DNA of 64,000 nt, taken from contig JAZBQD010000027.1 of NCBI GenBank assembly GCA_036583965.1, positions 25,303,001 through 25,367,000 of the forward strand. Reading direction: 5' to 3'. This document shows, one piece after another, positions 59,501 through 64,000 of the stretch; positions within the stretch are counted from its first letter, which is position 1, and every line of letters begins with the position of its first letter. The notes beneath the pieces were generated by a model. That model saw only the letters and a program-made list of their open reading frames with translations, was not told where the DNA came from and ran no database searches. This DNA comes from Prunella strophiata (lineage: Eukaryota > Chordata > Aves > Passeriformes > Prunellidae). Position numbers and translations under genes: made by a program.

Positions 59501-62500
59501 ATTCTATTTAGTTTTTCCTTTCAAAACCAAACACACCATACTTATGATGTGATTTGAATTTATTTTTAAGAAGCATTTTAAAATTTCCCTTGTAAAGGTT
59601 TTAATAAAATAAAATTCTAATTCTATTCAGATGTACTCGGGCACAAGACAAAACAAAAAACCTAATAGTCTAACAGGGAAGAAATGTCTCATTTGCTGTT
59701 TTCTATCCTGATTCAAATCTAAAAATTAAGAATGTTAATAGACTAGGTTAAACTACATAATTAAGCAAACATGGGCAGACATTGTGTACCTGATTAGCAA
59801 ATGAAGAATTAAATTTACTATAAAGGTTATATTTAATGACTACTAACCAATGAAAATCAACCTTTCCTTAGAAAAATAAGCAAGAACTAGATATAAATTG
59901 ATTATTAAATCAATTAAGTCAATCTTAACCTGTCAGAATCTCCCTCATAGAGTCACTGTTGGATGCAGAGCTGCAGCTCTATGGTACGGCCACCCAGGCA
60001 AACACAAAATGATGCAGTGCCAAAGGTACAGTTATACACAGCATCTTCCCAGCACATCCACCCCAAATTACACCTCAGGTTCCCAAACTAAGCATATCCA
60101 CTAATGTATGGAGCCCATTCATTTGTCCTATTGTCCTCTATTAAACAAACAGGAAAAAAAAAAAAAGTGGGTCCCTGCAAGAGCCTGAACCATTTTGAGA
60201 ATGTGGTGAAGTCTGACTGACTTTTTATTTCTTAGGAAAAAAAAAAAGTGTTTAAATGTAAAGCAACTGGTTGCAGCATTGTGGGATTAGTTGGATGAAT
60301 CCTTCTGTGGATATAATCAGCTTAATGGCAACAAAGATCACAGTGCAGTTAGTGCAGCTGTGACACTCAGAGCATTTCACTGAAGAGGAAGGTTTGCACC
60401 AGGTTGGAACAGTCCCTCTTTATTTCCAGCCACTTTTATTCCCAGCCTCTTTCCCTCTCTCTCTCTGCAGTCAACATCCCATCAGCTCCATTAGCATGAG
60501 AGTATGAAGGAGGGAAATGGGTGGGGTGGAGCAATTTATGTCTGTGGGTCAGCATACTTACACAGCGTCATATAATTCAATTAAATGGACAAATAAAGTG
60601 GTGCTAGTTGTTTTCCAAACTCAGGTTAATTTTAACTTAATTCCCACACTGCTGTGGGCCAAAGGGCTGTCTGAGGCTGCCTTACACATGGCTAAATGGC
60701 CAGCTGTCTGTTATGGAACAGACATGCTCTCAAGAGCATCCTTACTCTCAGGATATTCTTAGTAGCCTCATCTTCCCACAAAAAAACCTGAACTTCAGAC
60801 TGAAACTGAAGACTTGATTCCCCTAATTACAGCTCTATTTGCACTGGCAAATTAATTGCTTTATATTATACCTTCTCTCACTGCTATATTGCAAAAACAC
60901 CCCAAACATTAGAACTTCATAGATGTGAGATTTTAGCTTGTCCTATAAGAAATTAAGAAATGCTATTTTCTAGACTTCTTAAATTAAGACTTCCATCATT
61001 TAATTCACTGATCTACCTAGCACAGACAGTATTAACACTTACAAAAAAGAAACAACTAAATCCTAATTTATTAACCACTAACTATTCTCTTTGTGGGTTT
61101 TGCTTCCTCCAGGAAAAATCCCCTGAGATGCAGGTGAATGCACTAATGACTGAAAACCACTGAGGATAAATACAGAAGACCCACAAATCTATTATATGGA
61201 GGAAACTGATGGATATCTGTTTGCTAAGAAGGAATACCTTAGGAACAAGCTGTAGAGCTCACTAAGGTCTTCCCTCTCAGCTGGTACCACTCAGGCCCAT
61301 GCAGCTGCACCGTGGAACCAGAGCTGTGAAGGAGAATTAATTTCCATTTGCAGAACAAAGACCTTTTTGAATACCACAATATTTTGAAGCCCTTAAAATA
61401 AATCAGAGTTTGAAGATCCACTGCACTTTCCATAAATAATGCAAGTGTTCCTCCTCTGCCTCAGCCAAAACTTCCTGTCTCCAAAACGTCAGTGCAACAC
61501 CCTGCTGTCAACCTCCCCACCAGGAATACTTGCACTTCAGCACTTCTGCATGGATATAATTTGTAAAGTGCTAGGCAAATAAGCACACTCTGAACTGGGA
61601 AATGTTCTTGACAGGCTACCTGGCACGAAGCTTTCAAGCCCACCAGGAACGTCTGGCGGCCAGAGCTGCACGTGTCAAGTCCATCACCTTAGGAGGCTTT
61701 CAAAGTTTTGCTTTTTGTGATGCTACAAAATGCATCTCCAGAGTCATTATATAAATTAGTTGGAAAGGGGTAGGGGGGAAGGAGGAGTAGCTAAGAACAG
61801 CAATCCACCCTGTGAGGACATTTAGAAGCATCTGGCTCGGAGATATTAAGAAAGGAAGGAAAAATTAATCATGCCGGCTGGGAAAAAAAGCCTGGCATCA
61901 GCACAGCCACCTTGTCATAAGGCAGATATTAATAATGTGAACCCCCAGGGAACACTCAGACATCTGAAAGATCCACTTGTTGGCTCTCACTGAGCAGGCA
62001 GGTTTAACTGATGTCTCTTTGAAACCTTCTGACTCTTATGCTAAAACACTGCTTAGGATTTTTTTTTTTTTAAGCAGAAAAGAACCCTCAGTGCTAACAA
62101 TCAGGTATTTATTTCCTGCATTCCTCTCTTTTTCCTAAATGGTATTGAAGAGACAACACCTAACATTTTGTAGACCTGTAGCTATGAAGAACACGGGAGA
62201 GAAATGGAGGTGAAAAGTGGTTGAGTATGTTGAAAAGAGAAGAAGCAAAAAGGCTCTTGCTGGAACAGGGAAAACCACACCTGGCCAGGACACACAATTT
62301 AGATATTGGATTAGATTAGGGTTAGAGTAGGATATAAATTAGTGGCAGTAACAATAACGAGAACTCACATTTCCAAGAGAATTTCTTAAGCCAACAAAAC
62401 AGGGTGAAACCTTCCTTTTTTGTGCCTTGTTACTTCTCCACAGCAATGTTTCCTCAAAGCCAACATGATAAAAGAACCACTGATCTGCCTGGATTTTTGC

Positions 62501-64000
62501 TAAAAGCACACCAGGCAACCTGCAAAATTGTATTTCTGATTTCTTAGATCACCTGTGACTTGCTATAACTCCAGATTCCCAGGACACACACCTGAGCCTC
62601 TGGAGTGTAGCACCAGCTACAAACCAAGTGTCCCAAAGACCAAATGATTATAGAAAAGATGTTTCAATGCTATCTGATGATGCAGGAGATGCTACCATTG
62701 AAGCTATCAAGCAGCCACGACAAACAAGATGGGCTGTGATAGGCAAATCCAGATGGACAATTCCCCCAGTTTGGGAACAGTGCTCAGAAATTCTTTGTTT
62801 AGAAACAGCCAAACTCCTATGTTTAACTGGAAGATGATGTCCTGGAGACCAGAACTCTACCAGGTGTTTTCAGTAGCTGGGCACAAGATTGAAAGCATCA
62901 CCCATCCAGAAATGAGTGCCATTGTCTGCTTGAGTCAGAACCAATTTTGCAGCTGGGTGACTGTGTTTTTAAACCACCCTATCCCAGAAGGATATATTTT
63001 CTGCATGGGGTACAGCTGTGATACATTCCTATGCAAATTAAGCAATTTTCTCTTTTTCTCTATAAAAAGTCTCCCATTTCTTCTCCATCACTGATTCTTC
63101 CTCCCAATGGACTTGGTAAAATGCAGCATTTGCAGGGTTTTTTTATTTAACTGATCCCAGCAAGGGACACACTCAGCCCTAGGACACATGCCAGTAAAAG
63201 CCCCATTGATTTAAGCAAGGAATTCACGTGTTTATCCTTTGCCAGAAGTCCTCAGTAATGACACCTTCCCATCCTTTAAATCCTCAGTAAGACTCCTTCT
63301 GCCATGACCCTCCGTGTCACCACTGTCTGGCATGGCTTGGGGAAGCTATGAGCCAAGAATACCATTTTTCTGCTGACCTCTGTTTTGTTCTCTTACTTCC
63401 ATTCACTCAGCCTTTCCATTTGCACTACCTGTGACACTGTATCTGATGCCAAGATGATCTCTTTGGGATAGGGATGGTCTTTGCTCTTCCTTAATGCCTT
63501 GACTTAGAATTTAAATGGGAACAAGAGGGACACTTGAGCTGACAGGCAAAAAAAAGGATGTTTTAAAATCCATGTCTAAATGACTAGTTTATATAATCTT
63601 CCATTTTTGTCTCAATACACATTTATAACCTTTACATTGTGGTTTATCCCAGCTGACTGGGCTTAGCAAGTTGTTTCTTTCCAGCTGATGAGAGCAAACT
63701 GACCACATCCACGCTTAACTTTTCCTTCTGAGAGGTAAAAGGAATGATTTAAAGTCACCACAGCTCTGAGTTTTCCTGCTGCTGTGAAAGATCCAGATCA
63801 AAACTGCCTCCAAGGCTTAAATTAACCTCTTACTCTGCAATTAGTGCTGGAGGTAAGGGTGTATGTGATCGCTTCCCATCACTCCAAAAACAAGCCCTTG
63901 GTCATTAAACTGTGAAAAATGGATCATTTGCAATTGCTGAGCCGTAACTTTACAAATCTCTTCTGAGCCTGACCACTGGAATTCAAAGTGTAATGCTCAA
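38423..64000 (-). CDS. ACBD6: ACBD6, acyl-CoA-binding domain protein 6 (C-terminal exons only; gene runs off the window)
   Basis: ACBD6 is a cytosolic and nuclear protein with an N-terminal acyl-CoA-binding domain and two C-terminal ankyrin repeats; the family binds long-chain acyl-CoAs and supports N-myristoylation. Only the last two coding exons are here. Together they read DGEGQTALHYAATCEFLDIV, then ELLLQSGADP, LRDQEGCLPEEVT and a terminal HGTGQP, closely matching the end of human ACBD6. This is the second ankyrin repeat and tail. The acyl-CoA-binding domain and first ankyrin repeat must lie beyond 64000: I searched the minus strand for the preceding ankyrin exon (LLHWACDRGH-like) and saw none. 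The gene is convergent with LHX4, as in other vertebrates. It is very long in mammals, so large introns are expected. Confidence 0.92.
38578..42480 (-). other. ACBD6: ACBD6 last intron
   Basis: A 3.9-kb intron with no other exon. The stretch 40050-40600 is unusually rich in regulatory-looking words (ATTAATCC, ACGTGG, GATTAAAGG, TAATCAGG and two CTGTCA) and may be a distal LHX4 enhancer. The remainder is unremarkable. Confidence 0.7.
40550..40573. promoter_or_regulatory. Paired CTGTCA (MEIS/TGIF-type) sites
   Basis: Two AGCTGTCA words lie 18 bases apart as direct repeats (40550-40555 and 40568-40573), with a TTTGACA shortly upstream. CTGTCA is the core bound by TALE homeodomains. Function is inferred only. 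Confidence 0.3.
42481..42511 (-). CDS. ACBD6: ACBD6 penultimate coding exon (31 bases)
   Basis: A micro-exon on the minus strand with acceptor ctctttttcag and donor gtaagc. It encodes DGEGQTALHY plus one base, matching human DNEGQTALHY. It joins in frame to the exon at 38577. Confidence 0.92.
42735..42750. promoter_or_regulatory. 16-base perfect palindrome of two TGACGTGA half-sites
   Basis: TCACGTCATGACGTGA is its own reverse complement. Each half is a bZIP-type TGACGTG core (CREB/ATF6/XBP1 family). It lies 224 bases upstream of the 31-base ACBD6 exon in that gene's direction. Confidence 0.4.
48846..48872. promoter_or_regulatory. Inverted SOX-type pair
   Basis: AACAAT at 48846-48851 and ATTGTT at 48867-48872 form an inverted pair with 15 bases between them. 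CATTGATTGGATTAAC follows nearby, so the block 48836-48960 may be a regulatory element. Confidence 0.25.
49855..50062 (+). mobile_element. CR1 LINE fragment, 3' end, sense
   Basis: Phrases such as 'ttcaaggctgggctggatgggg', 'gagcaacctggtctagtggg' and 'ggtcccttccaacccaaacc', and the terminal 'attctatcta', give the canonical avian CR1 3' end ending in its short ATTCTATG-like repeat at about 50060. It is 5'-truncated to about 200 bases. Confidence 0.9.
50678..50726 (+). repeat. (AATA)n / poly(A) / (CATA)n microsatellite
   Basis: A compound simple repeat: aataaa, a 13-base A run, three cata units and four aata units. Confidence 0.9.
54960..55095. promoter_or_regulatory. Isolated CpG-rich cluster within ACBD6 intron
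   Basis: About 15 CpG dinucleotides in roughly 130 bases, with GCGCG, CCGCGCGT and GCGCGGCC words, surrounded by several kb of CpG-poor DNA. It may be an enhancer CpG island or alternative promoter. No exon with a good donor is obvious beside it. Confidence 0.45.

Larger units (their letters stand above)
42512..64000 (-). other. ACBD6: ACBD6 intron, incomplete at right edge
   Basis: 21.5 kb with no recognisable coding exon on either strand. It contains a 16-base palindrome (42735), one CR1 fragment (49855), a tetranucleotide repeat (50678), an isolated CpG cluster (54960) and several AT-rich stretches that resemble conserved non-coding elements (44440-44640, 47640-47830, 48836-48960, 50290-50680 and 53250-53420). 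From 58 to 62 kb the DNA is AT-rich and otherwise featureless. Confidence 0.65.

Noticed and set aside
62628..62837. 69-codon plus-strand frame with fairly protein-like composition
   Set aside because: No recognisable family, no splice or promoter context, and it lies inside an ACBD6 intron on the opposite strand. Too short to support.

Overview
This window is vertebrate nuclear DNA, almost certainly from a bird. Genes are split by GT-AG introns, CpG-rich promoter regions are present, repeats are sparse, and the only recognisable transposons are 3' ends of CR1 LINEs, the main avian retroposon. The gene order matches the conserved vertebrate block CEP350 - QSOX1 - LHX4 - ACBD6 (human 1q25). 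The paralogous QSOX2/LHX3 locus was considered. It was excluded because an ACBD6 C-terminus lies downstream and because the proteins match QSOX1 and LHX4 best.

Layout. 1-1120: probable 3' UTR end of the upstream plus-strand gene (CEP350 by synteny only). 1121-7870: intergenic DNA with two antisense CR1 fragments. 7870-17957: QSOX1 on the plus strand, 12 coding exons giving a 733-residue secretory-pathway sulfhydryl oxidase, with its poly(A) signal near 18500. 18520-23500: intergenic DNA upstream of LHX4 with clusters of homeodomain and GATA motifs. 23000-25300: large CpG-rich LHX4 promoter region. 23766-34190: LHX4 on the plus strand, six exons encoding two LIM domains and a homeodomain. LHX4 3' UTR follows to about 36 kb. 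ACBD6 is convergent on the minus strand; only its last two coding exons (38423-38577 and 42481-42511) lie in the window. From 42512 to 64000 I see ACBD6 intron only, with one sense CR1 fragment, a few simple repeats and several stretches that look like non-coding regulatory elements.

The most important anomaly is in LHX4. A segment of about 0.66 kb covering the 3' part of exon 5, intron 5, exon 6 and the start of the 3' UTR occurs twice in tandem (32919-33589 and 33590-34243). The second copy is intact. The first carries many small indels and stops. Both ends share the 11-base word cgctgggggca. The error-rich style of copy 1 suggests an assembly false duplication, although a real tandem duplication cannot be excluded from sequence alone. 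Just upstream, in single-copy sequence, the nearly invariant homeodomain Asn51 codon reads Tyr (TAC), probably part of the same low-quality patch.

QSOX1 forms disulfides in the Golgi and extracellular space. LHX4 is a developmental transcription factor for pituitary and motor neurons. ACBD6 is an acyl-CoA-binding ankyrin protein. They are neighbours by ancient synteny rather than by a shared pathway. I found no RNA gene, CRISPR array, prokaryotic element or convincing new gene.
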